Source: Solenopsis invicta
Taxonomy: Eukaryota; Arthropoda; Insecta; Hymenoptera; Formicidae
NCBI RefSeq assembly: GCF_016802725.1
Contig: NC_052670.1
Coordinates: 14,909,641 to 14,973,640 of the forward strand
Direction: 5' to 3'
DNA: 64,000 nt
In this document: in pieces, positions 43,801 to 58,800 of the stretch
Layout: the number at the start of each line of letters is the position of its first letter
Position numbering within the stretch: position 1 is the stretch's first letter
Notes under the pieces: generated by a model
What the model was told of the DNA's origin: nothing
Seen by the model: the letters and a program-made list of their open reading frames with translations, nothing else
Databases searched by the model: none
Translations under genes and position numbers: made by a program

Positions 43801-46800
43801 GCAAAAACATAATTTTCAATTTGAAACTCTCTGGAGTCTGACTCTTTGTGTTCCGTTGTAACAATTGTGTTCTACTACGCGTTGTAATTAGTTCCGAGTA
43901 CAGCGAGCAATTAAAACGCGCGCTACAATAAGGCCCGCTACCTACATTTTTTTTCCTTCGGGCAGCGAGAAAACGTCGTCCTTTGTTGTTCATCCACCTT
44001 TGTCTCCGCCCCTCGTGCGCGAATTGTGTTTTCGCGTTAGCGACTCATTTGTGGAGAACAGCGAGAGTGGTGTTACCTATAAAGGTAAATCGCGCATCGA
44101 AGGGGATGGGGGAGGGGGAGGGGACGTTAAGGATAGCGCGGTCTCGAAATGTTACACGATAACGTTTATCATCGACGTGTTTCGATATCCGTGCCGCCGA
44201 CACGCGAGATCCATGCCCTTGGGTCTATTTTCACCCTGCACCATCCCGCGCACACAAGCACGGCCGTTGTTACGCCATTGTACGCACATATATATACATA
44301 CACCATATTACGTATTATACCCCATATATATTCGAACGCGAAGGTGGGGCGTGCACCTGAGTTTTAGGTGTGCGCTTGTGTTTTATGAGCCGTACAAACA
44401 ACCTGATGCAGAGCAGGTTCGCGCTGGTAAATGGGAGAGCGTAAAGAATAAAATATAATGAAGTTTGTAAGTACCTACTGCGAATGATTCGAAAAATTCT
44501 GCAATTTGAGAAAATAACTTGTATTAACGTTAATATAATATTATAATTGTCATTGCACGGTTGAAATTTCGCTTTGCTGTAATTCAGCCCGTGAATTGTG
44601 TTCGCAACCGCGACGAAATAATGCGATCATCAATTATTAGTCAGATAAAAGCAACACTATTTAACCATGATATAAAATACATTGTATCGCAATGTGCAAT
44701 CATATTGCGTGATGAAGCATATTGCAGACCAAAATTCGACGAGTATTGCCGGCTTTTTAATATAATACCAAATGTATAGGTTACGTCCCCTTTAACAAAT
44801 ATTTGCGGGGGAGGCACCAAGATAAATTCCACTTCGCACGAGCGCGTACAAAGCACGATCGATGGCAACTTCATGTAAGTCTGCAATAACGATGCATTGC
44901 AAAATCAGATTAATGCGCGTGTCGATGCGTGGGCGGTCTACCGAGTATTTATATAGGACGTAAATGGGGAGAAAAAATAGCACTGTGCCTGCGACTAACG
45001 CGATAGTTCACAAGATTAATCATTTGTTACGCGAAATAATGTTAGAGGATGCTACAAGAGTATGATATTCAGGATTTCAATCGAGAGAGAGGAGTAGGAT
45101 GGGGGGAATTTATATTCACACAGAATTTATTAAAACAAATCGAAAAATTTAAAAGGGTATTAAAAGGATATTTTTCAACACCATATGAAACTTTTATTCA
45201 GAAAGATAAATACTGTATTACTGCTTTGAAAATATATTTTTTTTTTATTAAAGAAGGATGCAAAATTAAAATATAAAAATAAATAATAACGTTTTAACTA
45301 TGTACGCGTACCTGCATCGTAGTCACAATTTAGCCTCTATAAATTATTTTAAATTAAAAAGTCAGCAATTTTTTTTCTTTACACTTGTCATTTTTTAATC
45401 ATGGAGGGGTTTCAAAATTTTAATTTTACTAAACTGCATACATATTTAAATTGAAAAATTGCATTTTTCTGAAAAATTTCTTCTGTTATAACTTAAGAAA
45501 AAAATTAAAAATGGGAAAAAATCTTCATAACTTGATGCTGAATATTATTAATAATATTACTCTAAAATTTTAAATTGATTGAATAAATCATCTTTGAGTT
45601 ATAGTGGCTACCGTTTTAAAATATGGTGTTTTTGAAAAAAAAATATGTAGAAAACTTAGCAATACCTTTTTAATATAATTTTGTATCTTATGTTTTAAAA
45701 CAAGTATATATTTTTTCAAAACGGAAATACATTATAGGTATATCTATTTCTTTAAACAAAAGTTTTTTTACATGATATAAGAATCTATCCTATTTTTCAA
45801 TTCGCTAGGGTCCTATAATCTTTAAAGCCAGTTCTCGAGGATCTTCAGCAAACTTTCTTAATATTTCTTCTTCAAGCTTCTTTTTTATCGCAAGTACAAT
45901 TTTTCTGTGTACACTTAGCATACATAGTCTATTGAGGAGATTTTCTGACATTGTTAACTGCAATCAAGTTTTCACCCTTTGCAATATGCTAGAAGACTTT
46001 TCAATCGTGCTTATTGTACATGAGGATTGGGCTGAGAAAGTATGCAGGACATGTTTCGTTACTAACAGGAAAGCTCTCAGGATGTATAGGACATTTCTCA
46101 AAACATTTAAAAAATTATTAAAAAATTACCGATTTTTTAATATTGTATTTGAAAGTAGAACAATTTTGGTAATGATTTCCTATATGGATAAAAAGTTATT
46201 TTAATAAAAAATAGATATGTGCTCTAATGAAAATATTATTAATTATAAAATAATGAAATAAAAAATGAAAAAAAAATGAAAGATTTTTTTATTTAAGTAC
46301 TTTAAATATTCGAGATGATTTATGTAAAGTTTCATTGCGATGCAGAGACCGTTTCTGTAAAATAAATAAAATTTATTTATTTATTATAAAATAATAATTA
46401 TAATAAAACTTTGTATAAAGCATTTTGAATACTTAAAACACTTACACAAAAAAATAGAGATTTTCCTTAATGTTGTAAAAAGTAATATAATCTTTAATAA
46501 CAAATAGAGTAAATAAATTATACAAACATGTTATTAAGTAAAAATATAATTTTATTCACAACATGCTTGCACATGTATAAAGTTTATTTAAAGTATTAAT
46601 ATTAATACAGTTTTAAATTTTATTTACTTTGCAGAGACCGCATGTTTGATACATCCATAGTCAGCTTTTCCTAATTCTAAGTCGCTTAAAAAAATTGTTT
46701 TTATTTCTGCTAGAAAATAATGTATGAACTACGCATTAGTCAATGAGCATTTAACTTATCGTCATAAAAATGAGTTTTATAATTCTTTCTCCCTGTTAAA

Positions 46801-49800
46801 ATTTAGGGGAGAGGACAATAAGTATCCATCCTCCTTTTTTGAATATGCTTACGAAAGAGTACATTGAAAAAACTGGTTACAATTACAATAATTTCACTAT
46901 AATTTAAAGTTCTTTTCGATATCAACTACTTATATATTTATAGTTATTTTAATCATATAAATTATATTTATTATTACTATGTAAATAGAAGAGCAAATGT
47001 TGAAAAAATAGTTGTATTCATTATAATTTGATTGCATTTACTACATAGAAATGTTTATTTTATTTTTATCATTCTTGCTTTGCTATTTTACTCAATTAAT
47101 ATTTGAAATTATCATAATTTAAAGTAAAATTTTTGTATTGTTGGTAGAACCAATTAACGTAAAGTTACTGTTACTAACATTATAACAGTAACATAAAATG
47201 GAGCTCGTAATCACAATTATTTTACCATGCAATTATAGTCGCAAATATACTAAACACTTTTTTCTCCGTGCACCGTTTGTGTAAACTAGATTTTTCTCCT
47301 CGTAATAAATATACGAGAATGAATACCGTACATGTGCCACGTACACATTTCCAGAAAGATTAAATTCTTTTGAACATTTAACTTACGTGTACCGAAGCTC
47401 CAACGCTGCAAAGGATTCGTGCAAAAGCGATAATATCTCTATACGAAGATATCCATGTAGGTCAATCCTGATTAGATATTTCTATTAGATATGTGCTCGC
47501 AAGGTAACTTCGATGACTCGCCACAGCCACTTTGGCCAGGTACATTATACAATACGCAATTAGAAAGCTCTTCATCTCTTCTATATTCACGAGTAGAGGG
47601 CGGATAAAACGGCTCTTCAAACCGCGCGGCGCGGATTCTGCTCACAGCTACTCGAAGCGTTAGAAATGTGCGGCTGAGATTGAGATTTCTCCTTCTCCTT
47701 TTCTCTTCTGGCTCTTTACGATCGAGAAAGTTACTCGTAAGATGAACAATTTCAGCGTAATTGCTTTTCAAGTGCGAGACAATGATTGATGCTTGCGCGA
47801 GAATCGAATAAGAATCGCGACCAGATCGGGAACCGTGGATTGAGATCGAGCTGTGATTTATGCGTTAGATTAAATCTCGGAATAAGGGGGTGCGAATGTG
47901 AATTTCGCCGGAGAGAAGGTGGGTGGATGGATATTCATATCATTGGGGTAGATCCTCGTGGACCACGCAACGCGACTTACGTTTCTGCTCGTATACTTTA
48001 CGATACACGGATCGCAAAGGTGGATTCTTTGCGAAATTCATACAAGATCTCGGCAAATCTTTCTTGCGCAATTCAAAAGCTTATCCACCGAGCGTTCCGC
48101 CTTTCAACCACCCTCCCGGAGCCTTATTTCGTCCCGCGTATTCCTCCGATACTTCAGCATAAGCACGATAATACAGTCGCGCGCGTCGATACGTGCAATA
48201 TGCTGATTCGAGAACGTCAGAGTTGAATTTCAAAGGGATGAGCGACACGCGTGCGTTGGAAATGGAGAAAGAATTTTCCGGAGTGGCCTCGGACAGTTAT
48301 AGCAGTCCTTCCCGGAGGACCTTTGCGAATTCAATAGATGTACCAAACGTTTATTGTGCTGTGTGGAATTTCCGGAAGTTCGCGCGGGACTCCGGGCGAT
48401 TGAGAAGGACAGGCGAGAGACCGTAGCGACGACGATGACAGCCATTCGATGCGATAACCGAAAGATATCCGAACGGTCTCGACGACGTACTTCGAACAGA
48501 GGGAAGTTTTACGCGTCGTATCGCTTTATGCAAATTTGCCGAGTATCCAGTGCGGGCAATGAGCGACGCCGCGGATCATGCATCGGTGACACGCCGCCGG
48601 AGAATCGTCGCCGTCATTAAGGACAACGTCATGTATCACGCGTGTTATCCTTTTCCGCGCGTCCATGTGTCCGTGCCCTCCGGCGATATCATTTCGTTTG
48701 TACGCGGTGCTTCGACACCGTGATACACGGGCGAGAGAGGGAAGAGGGGAAAGACACGTGTAATTTCACGGATGTAACTGCCATATGCATCCACGACAGG
48801 ACAACTGTCCGCGTGTAATGTATTTCGATGAAATTTCTCCCGCCCCTCGTGAACGATATAACGTTAAACACCGGTTTCAGATCGTTTGGAATCTGAATCT
48901 CGCGCCGTCTCTCGTTGTCTCGATTGCGGCTTCAGCCGGGGTTCAATGCACGATCGGGTATCGCGAATCGGATATGCGGAAATCTCATCGAATGCAATCT
49001 CATCGTTTATTGAAAACGGTCATATCGTTACAGATTGTATTGCTGTAGAAATTTTTATTCTCCTCGCCATGCGCAAAGAATCAATCGCATTCTCGACCCT
49101 AAGTAAGTCGAATAATACATTTTTCAAATATAAGGATATTTCTTTCTGGTCATCACTGATGCATTTTATACAAAATATATTTTATTTCGAAGAGATACAT
49201 CGTCATCGTAGTTATCGTGAGCGTTGTCAATTATTTTTCTTTACATTCAAACTTGTCTTTTTTTTGTAAAATATTGCGATTAGAATTTGAATTCATGATA
49301 AATAAAAAAGAGAGAAAAGTCGAAAAAAAAGTGAGGTGGTGATATCTCATATTATTTACATTGATTTTAAGAGCAACCTCGTCTTAAAATCACTTTGTAA
49401 TAGTCTATTTAAACGATTTGTACGATGGTTATTAAAGTTTACTGGTCTTTAGTGTTAATTGTGCTTTTATAAAAGCTGAATTTTAGTTTTTTGCAGATAG
49501 TAGAGATTTTTACAAGTGTGTACGTAATTTTGTGAAGTATTTTAGATATCATTAATTACGAAAGAGAGAGGGTTATTTGCATTATGAGGGCTTTTGCAAC
49601 TTTATGACTGCATTGTAGATATTGTACAATACTAGTGCAACAAAGAAATTATTTAAAAAAAAAAACTAATTTTTAAGTCAAAGAAATTAAATCTCTAAAA
49701 AATTATTTTTTTTGCAAACAAAAATATATTTTATAAAATGTTTATAAAACTTGTTTATTTTGTGGCACTTATTAGTATGTAAGATCTACGAAGAATCATC

Positions 49801-52800
49801 AATTTGTGAATCTTTTATAATTAAAAATGGCAATAGTTAACATTCTTTTATAGATATCCATTTTTTTTCTTCAGTAAATTATACATTACATTCGTTCTAT
49901 ATACCCGATGAATTTCTACCTATAGGATGATTGGTAGAACTCTACGGCTAACAAACTTACATTCATAAAAATTGTATTGCGTTAATATCTATTGAGTTAT
50001 TTTAAAAACACGAAATGGTATTTCATCACCCCTTTCTCTAGAAATATTCATCACTTTTCATTTCTCTAATTTGAAAGGAATTAAACTTTTAAGTGGCCAA
50101 AAAAGTTGACGTACATTTTTGCAGGGCCACGTTATTTCCGAGACTATTGTAAGGCTAACTTTGTTTTCTTATTGTTTAGCAAATATGATTGGATTTGAAA
50201 CTCATGCTTAGTGAAAATTGGCAAATACACGGTTGCATGTTCTTCCATGAAATAATGACGGTACGAAAGGGAGCACGAAACGAAACCTCACGTTCAGCTG
50301 CATATCGGGAATTTATCGGAAAATATTTAGCATGCAACGCCATTGTTGGCCATGGCAGCTGATACGCGAAATAGCAATTGCCAAACGGAACAAATTATCC
50401 TTTTATTGCCGCATACGAATACAAGTGTATAACTAACTGCATTTGGTTTATTAATCTTCTGCCAGGTTTATTCCGATCTATCAATATAAAAGCGATTACA
50501 CATTAGTTGCAGCAAATAATACGAGACACATTTGTGATGTGCTTTTAAACACAAAAGAGTTATATTTCTTGACATTGCATAAAATACTTTTAAAATAATA
50601 TGTATAAAATAAATGTATAAATACGTACAGATACTTTGACAGGGCATTTACTGCCGGAAAAATCTAGAACTTTCAGAGATTTTCTTTTTTACTTTTGAAA
50701 ATAATGAATTTTCATAGAATTGAATTGTATACTCAGGGAAATTTTTGCAGTTTTTTTTTAAATTTAATTTCTATCTCTCTTTCTGACAAAATTGATTCTT
50801 TGATAATTTTTTTAAAATGAAAAATGTGTCTACGATCAATTAACAATAAATGGTACACCTCGTATATTCTTATGTAATTTGCGAGTTTTTGTAAAAAGTT
50901 AGTGACATCATTTTAAAAATTTGCGTTATCTTTCAAATTCTCTACTTCCTAGATTTATGTATTGCGGTCAGATTATCAATTTGTGATTTTTTTATAATTA
51001 AAAGTGGCAGTAGTTAACATTTTTTTGTAAATATCTATTTTTTTCTTCAGTAAATTGTACAGTACGGTGCAATATTGTATAATGTTATAGCGATTTCGGC
51101 TGGGGTAAAGACCCTATAATAAGAGACTGGCCAGCCAGATTTCGTCAAAATCCTGCGAGTGAGAAAGGATATCACTATCTCGCTTTTTCACAAATAGCAG
51201 AGTATATGTGATATGTTCAGTGTAATATGTATGTATAAGTTATTCTTTACGCAGCGTAAATAACGCGATTGAAATTTAATATAGTGGATGTTCAATTGAA
51301 TATTGCAATACTTTCTCATCAAAAAACGTTGGACGTAAATATAGGATGCCTACAAATAATTTGTATCTTTGTGAGGTTAAGTAATATATTTGTTATGACA
51401 AAATCATAAGAGAACATTAAATATAAAAATTATATCAACTTATATTATTTAGGTTAATATACAAAACAAGGTTGTAGTATTTTTTATAATATTTATTAAT
51501 AAATATTACGTATATTTAAAAGAAAAAAGTAATTACTGTTGAATTTAAGCGGAAGTTGAGGAAAAATTCTCCAATCAAAGTGACGAAAAATGCTCCAATT
51601 AAAAGTGGCCCCCTTGCTGGCCAGTCTCTTATTATAGGATCTCTAAGCTGGGGCGCACCGGTGTGCCACCTTACCGGTGGCACACAAACTGGCTCCGACT
51701 ATTTTCTCAGATCCACTTTGTGTACACCCAAGGACTTTGATTCTGTCCATGAGGAAATTTAGAAACTGAGAAGTCACCACTTTCTACATACTCGCAGTTT
51801 ATGATTAATGTAACGATTACAGCTTATTGGTCGTTACGTTAATCATAAACTGTAAGTATGTAGAAAGATAGCGACTTCTTAGTTTGAAAAATTTCCCCAT
51901 GGACAGAATCAAATTCCATGGGTGTACCCGATGAATTTCTACCTATAGGATGATTGGTAGAACTCTATGGCTAACAAACTTACATACATGTTATATTTAA
52001 TTTATATTTTTTTTTTCTATAGTGTTTTCTCAACTTTCAGAACTGAAATGACTTTTGTAATTATATGATTAAAAATTATTCAAAGGAATAACAAAATAAA
52101 TTTGTTTCAAAGATGCATAAAAAATTTTCTAATTTGTAATAAATGTTAAAATATCAGTGACATAAGGGCGTTATAAATTTTATTTTGTAAAACTGTGAGT
52201 AACGGAGCTTTTCACGCTTATGCTCGGCACTATCAGATTGTTCTTTGTTTTCGATTGTCGGGTTGAAGGGTTTATGAGGTCGGCAGTTGCGAGCCAGGTC
52301 AAAATTTCAAGTCAGTATTTGTCAGTATTTGACGAGCATTGCGAACAGTCGCTTGGTTCGAATAATTTTCTTAATTTCCTAATCGCTTGTGTACGCTCAT
52401 CTTGAAGCATAAATCTATATTTCTGTGGTTTCTTACCTTTACAATAACCAGAAGTGGGATGAAGAATCAAGAATGATAAAGAATCAAGAATAATAAAGAA
52501 TAAAGAATAAAGAAGGTTGAGAAGATAAAAAATGAAGAACATAGAAGATTAGAAGGTTGAATTGATTCTTTGAGGATCAGAAGCTAAGACTTTGAGGTAA
52601 TATATGAGGATAAGCCTCAGGACGACAAAGATCGCAAAGAAATTCGTAAGCAAAAGTTGATCGGGACTCGAAACAGTAAGAAATAGGAAATAATACGTTC
52701 CTACAACGTAATGAAGATTCGAGAAGTGATCGGTCGCTTGCTCGAGTAAAATGTAAGACGAGACACGTGGTCGGGTGAAAACGAAAGTGCAGAAAGCGTG

Positions 52801-55800
52801 GAAGCATTTCTGAGACAGCACCGCAAGGAAACAGAAGTGTGTGTGCTGGCTAGGATCCCAATTGATAAGTCAATAAAGTAGCGGTCGGTAAAGTTAGCGC
52901 GCAAGACTATCGATTATCATCAGAGACAACGAAAGTTAAGCGAAGCGGCAGAATGAAGGATCCAACCATATTTACAGAAGCGGTGATGAAAGAGAAGCTA
53001 AGGCAAATGAATTTGAATATCGCGGGCAACAAAGCTGAGCTGATTTCGAGGCTGCACGAAGCGGATCTGTACGGTCAATGGATAATTGACATTGATGCAG
53101 AAGTGAGCGGGACGGGAGAAGCAGCAGGAAATGTGACAACGGTTCAAGAGACCGAAACAAATGAACGAAGGCCAGGGTCACCAGCGGGATCATCTACTCC
53201 TAGGGAGCGAAAGTGTGATTTGAAGAATCGAGAGAGAAAGTTACAAAAGGAGCTCGAACTCATGAGACGAGAAAATGAGCTTCTACGCTCGATGATACAG
53301 TCTACTTCTGATACAAGTGCAAGTGCGACGATAGTAGAGGTTACTGTTACGGATTTGAAAGAGATGCTACCATTATTCGATGGAAAAACAGGTTCATACT
53401 CGTGTTGGAAAGAACAGCTGTTAACAGTGAAACAAATATACCAGTTGGATGATGATATGGCCAAGTTATTGTTGGTAATGAAGTTGACAGGTAATGCTAT
53501 GGAATGGTTTCATTCGGTGCCGTCACATCTTTCCTTGACGCTTGATGAGTTACTGATGCGTATGGAAGCTATGTATGGATTGCAAAAAAATAAGTACACG
53601 TTACGGAAGGAATTTGAAAATAGAGTGTGGCAGTATGGCGACTACTGTCATAAAAAAATTATTCTGGCTAATAAGGTTCCGATAAAGGAGGATGTGCTAG
53701 TGGAGTATATAATCGACGGTATTCCTGTCAAGTCAATCCAGAATCAGGCAATAATACAAGAATTTAGCGATAAAGAATCGTTAATCAAGGCTATGGAGAA
53801 CGTGACGCTGGGATCAGAGCAGAAGACGCTATACAAGTCAAACAAGGTATCTGGCGCGAGGCATGCAAAGGTAGGATTGGTAAGGAAAGTCGAGAGTGAT
53901 GTCGGCGGGAAACAGGAACCAAAGTACTTCAACTGTAATAAGTTGGGACATATTGTCATTAAATGTCCGAAACCAAGGCGCGAGAGGGGAGCGTGCTTTA
54001 AATGCCTACAGCAAGGGCACAGGGCGAAAGATTGCACAGGGCAGAAACGATAAGAAGGCCAATGTCAACGGCGTGTTCAACGAGAAACTGGGAGATTTTT
54101 GTCGAGAAGTAGATTACTACCCAGCAAACACAGAAAATAATAGTTATATAATTTGTGTGTGTCACGTTATATAACGAATTTTTACATTCTAGCAATATTA
54201 TAGTTATGTAAAATTGAATTCTTGATATTACAACATCACAACTTATAACAGTCATATAACTGCCATTTATTAGGTTTATATAACAAACATTTTATTTTAA
54301 TAATATAACTGTTATAAAACTGAATTATTAATATGACTCCTGTATAACAAATATGATACAACTGTTATGTAACTGTTATTTTTCTTATGAGTGGGAAATT
54401 ACAACTAACATGGACATTACATGTAACGCGCATGTTATATTGCGTGTTACTTCCGATTTTATTCTATTAACATTGCTATTATGCAACTGTTTACTGGGTA
54501 GATAAGTAGCGGGGACAAAAGTTTTGCGTTAAGTTGTCGACTCGACACTTTATTAGATATGAGCAGTCCCATAAGTTTTATAAAAAGAGTTTTATATCTC
54601 CGAATTTAATTATGTCGATGTTGTCGGAAAATAAAAATTATTACGAATTAAATAATAGCGTATTAGAGGTAAAGGGACGCGTAATGGTTAAAATGGTTCT
54701 TGGTAGTACGGAGCATAAATGCGCGCCATTGCTAATCAAGCCAGGAAAACTGATGAAAGCGTGGTAGTAATCGGTAGAGACATTTTAATGCAATTCCTTA
54801 GAAGAGAGAAGTTGTCGTCTGAGAATTTAGAAAATAAATGTTATTTGAGAAATTTTAACTATTAACATTGATGAAAAAGCTCCAGGTGAAGAGTTAATTA
54901 TTAATTCAGAGATAGATACAAAGACACAAAAGGCGGTAAGAGAATTGTTCGTTGAAGAGTATGTTAAATGCAAAATGTCAAATCAACCTTTAATTAAGAG
55001 AGATTAAGTTATGTTTAAAGGAAAAGAAACCATTTTATTTTTTTCTTTATAGGCCTTCTTATAGGAAAAAAAGAATTACCCATTCCGTTTTCTCCAACAA
55101 CGAATCTAATAGAATTATTAGATTCGTTGTTGGAGAAAGGCATTATAAGGTCTAATGAATCCGAATACCCATCGCCGATCGTGCTAGTACAGAAGAAAAG
55201 CGGAAATTTGCGATTATGTATCGATTATCGCGAACTGAATAAGTTACTAGTAAGAGATAATTACCATCGCCGAATATTGAAGACTTAATTGATTCGTTGC
55301 AGGGCAAGAAATATTTTACGAAGTTAGATCCCAAAAACGAATTTTACCATATGGCGATGGGATCCATTAAGCATACGGCGTTTACGACACCGTTTGATCA
55401 ATTCGAATTTAAATATATATCTTTTGGATTGAAAGTAGCATGTTAAAATATTAATGGTATAAGCAGTTACAAATTTTATTTTACACAACTGTGAGCAACA
55501 AGGCTTTCGCCACTTATGGTCAGCACTATCAGATTGTTTTTTGTCTTCGGTTGCCGGGCCGAAGGGCTTACGAGGTCGACAATTGACTCGCAATTGTCAG
55601 GTCATAATTTTAAGTCAGTATTTGTAACTCGACGAGCCTTGCGAACAGTCGCTTGGTTCGAATAAACAATTTCTTAATTTTTAAACCGCTTGTGTGTTAT
55701 TATCCTGAACCTATATTCCTGTAGTTTCTTACAATAAATCTTACAAATTTTATCCGGAATTTTGAATTCTTGCAAAATGTGGGCAATCGTAGGGAATTTT

Positions 55801-58800
55801 TTTTTTTACTCTGAAAAATCATGATATTGTATTGGTATTGTATTGAAAAAATTTTTGGAATTTTGGAATTTTTCTTAAATTTAAATTTTATTTGTTTTTT
55901 TTACTGATAAAATTGATTCTTTGAAGATGATACATTGTTTTAAATTGGCGTTGTGTGTTTAATTATCTTTCAAATTCTGTAAGTTAAATCCGCGTAATGT
56001 GGATCGACAGATAATTGTATGCCATATTTAGTTCGTATTATTCTTTTTACTACTTTCTCAAATTTATTAACAATTAATAAGATTCTACAGCTCGTATTTT
56101 GCAAAGCATTAATGCAGAAATAATAAGCGGTCAAGAACGAGAATTAAAAGGTTTTTAAAAGTCACTAAGTTTTGAATATTAAATTTGAGAAGGATTATCC
56201 TAATTTGTAATATTAGAAAGTTTATTATTTTTTAATTAAAATGTTTTAATTGCTTGTACTTGACCTTATTTGTAACTAACGTTATTGCTTTTCAAATTTA
56301 ATATTTAAAACTTAAAAGACTTTTGTTTGTGATCGTATGATTAAAGAACATTCAAAGAAAAAATAACGTAATTAAATAAATTTATTTCAAAGCTGCATTA
56401 ATTTAATGTTCAAAACTTAACTTCTTTGTGATTGTATGAGTAAAAAAAATTTAGTCATAATAAAATTAATTTATTTCAAAGCTGCTTTAAAATATTCTTT
56501 AATCTTACCTGGAATTTCGCATAAAAAAACTTGCAATTTTCTAGAAATTGTTTTTGAAATTTGAGTGAATACTTTGTTAAAAAATTTAAAGTTTTATAAT
56601 TCTATAATATACGTATATCCGTAACGGAATTAAAACAATTCATTGATTATATAAAATTCAGCAGTGATTGTATTTTATTGTATATCAACTTTTATTCTCC
56701 TGATTATATTACTTTGTTCCCCACAAGTGTTCTTGCGTCTTATAAGAATGTACGGGACTCTATAAGGTATATGAAAGTAGATTGTTTCACGAGAAGCGGC
56801 AGGGAACATAGAAGAAGGAGAAGATACCCCTCGTCCTCACTGCCGCTGCTGGGACAGCGTAATAAAATTCCTGGTTGCAGTTGACAATTTTCCGCGAGAT
56901 TATTTTCCGTGCGGTGCGCCGCAGGCTGCGCCTTGAAATTCCTCCTATTCTTTTTTCTCCCCTGGAACTTCGTAAGACTATGCTCCGCGCTGCTGAACGT
57001 GTCGCGCGCGAAAGTGATATGCACTTGCATAATACGTAGAAGCTTCTCAATTTCTTACATCTCGATTCAAGTCAAGTTCCTTTAAAATAAAAATGCAAAT
57101 GTGTCATCGTACCTACACGAGAATTTACACGTCAGATTGTGAATCTCACGATGATATCTTGCGTAAATAAGATTTTAGCTAAAAAAAAAAGGCTAAACGT
57201 GCCCTCACAGTTTTAAATATTATAACAATTGTTACAAATAGTGTTATCATATATATTTCTATATGTATACTCTTATGAAATTTGAAACATATTTAAAATA
57301 TTAAAACGTCAAACAAGGTAATTATACGGAATTCCGCCACTGACCCAAATGACGCCACTGTAATTTGTTTTGTGTCCGTAATAAAACACAGCTGGTTAAA
57401 AGTATTTAAACATTACAGTCGTCAAAGTGTATGAGATGGCGCCGTCAAAGTAAGTAAAGGCATATAATGTGAAAAGTGGTTTCCAGAAACCCATGAGAAG
57501 AGCCTGTCACTTTTAACTGTTCACTGCTAGATGTATTCTTAAATTGTTAAAACAACTATAAATGTATAGTTAATACAAAAATGATAAATTATGGCAGTTG
57601 TAATCATTTTTTTTTCTCTTACAATTAGATAGAAGAGGTGCCGAAAAACTACTAGAGAGAGTTATAAGTTTTAATCTTCGGCGAACTAAATGGAAAAAAT
57701 CAACATGGCGAGCCATGTGGCGTTATCTTATGCTACGCATGATGTACTTTACCATAAATAAATTAATTTAGTATAACAATAATTCTACTGTCATAACATT
57801 AATTCTTGTCTCTTAAGGTGTAACATAAAATTAAAAGTATTAAAAAGAAATTAATTCATTAATTTTTTAAAACAAGAAAACAAAAAAGAAGTAAAAAAAA
57901 ACAAAAGTAATAAAAGTTTAAATCTTTCTGGGATATTAGGGTAAGGTTGCCAATGTCACGCCGGCTCCTAAATCGCACCACCTCGCGTATAAGTTCAATC
58001 ACAATACTTGTACATTTTTTGTGGGATTATTTGGGAACTACATAACATTATCATCATCCTTCATTGAACTTAACAAGTTAAGAACAATAGAAATTTTGTT
58101 ATTAATATTTATAGAAAAATCATAACTTTATTGCTATTTTTTAATACATTTCGTAGCTTTATTGCAAAAAAGGTAAAACAAATAATTTAAATTTTGATAA
58201 TTTGTAATGATCACAATATTATTAAAATTAGATTAACAAAGTTCAAATAACTTTTTGTGTTCTTATTTGTAAATTAAATAAATAAAGATTTACAAAATGC
58301 TTTAATCTCCTCAATCACACCAAATATTGTCATAACATAGCAATGTTATTGCAATATTACTGAAAATTTATCGAAATAATGACATTAATGGAAATTATAT
58401 TTAGTTTACGGTATTTATCTTTAATATTAATAAAATATGTTTATTTAACGCATTTTTGTTCGAAAAAAAAGAATCTAATAGAAAAAGTGTTACCATAGGA
58501 AGAATAATCTATGGTGCATTTTAAGAGACCGGTTGCATAAATTGCACTATTTAAAGGTTTCTTAAAAATCGTCACTTAAAAATTTATGACAATACATAAA
58601 ATTTTGAAAAAAAAAATATGTAAGAAAAAATGTACTTTATAATGATGTAAGAAAATTAAAAATATCCCATAATTTCTTAGTTATAAGCCATTGTGTCAAA
58701 AGTGGTACGATTTCGGCAACCTGACCCTACGTCACATCTCACCTAGTTCATGAAGGTTAAAATTTATATTCTAATATATTTACACAAATTTTTCGCCAAA

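Larger units (their letters stand above)
52144..55733 (+). mobile_element. Ty3/gypsy LTR retrotransposon, internally deleted
   Basis: The 5' LTR (52144-52443) and 3' LTR (55441-55733) both begin TGTTAAAATAT and end near TTACA. A 5-bp target duplication ATAAA lies on both sides (52139-52143 and 55734-55738). The internal order is gag, protease remnant, partial reverse transcriptase, then directly the 3' LTR. RNase H and integrase are missing. A MITE (54118-54500) is inserted between gag and protease. It lies in IGFBP intron 1, in the gene's orientation. Confidence 0.92.
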
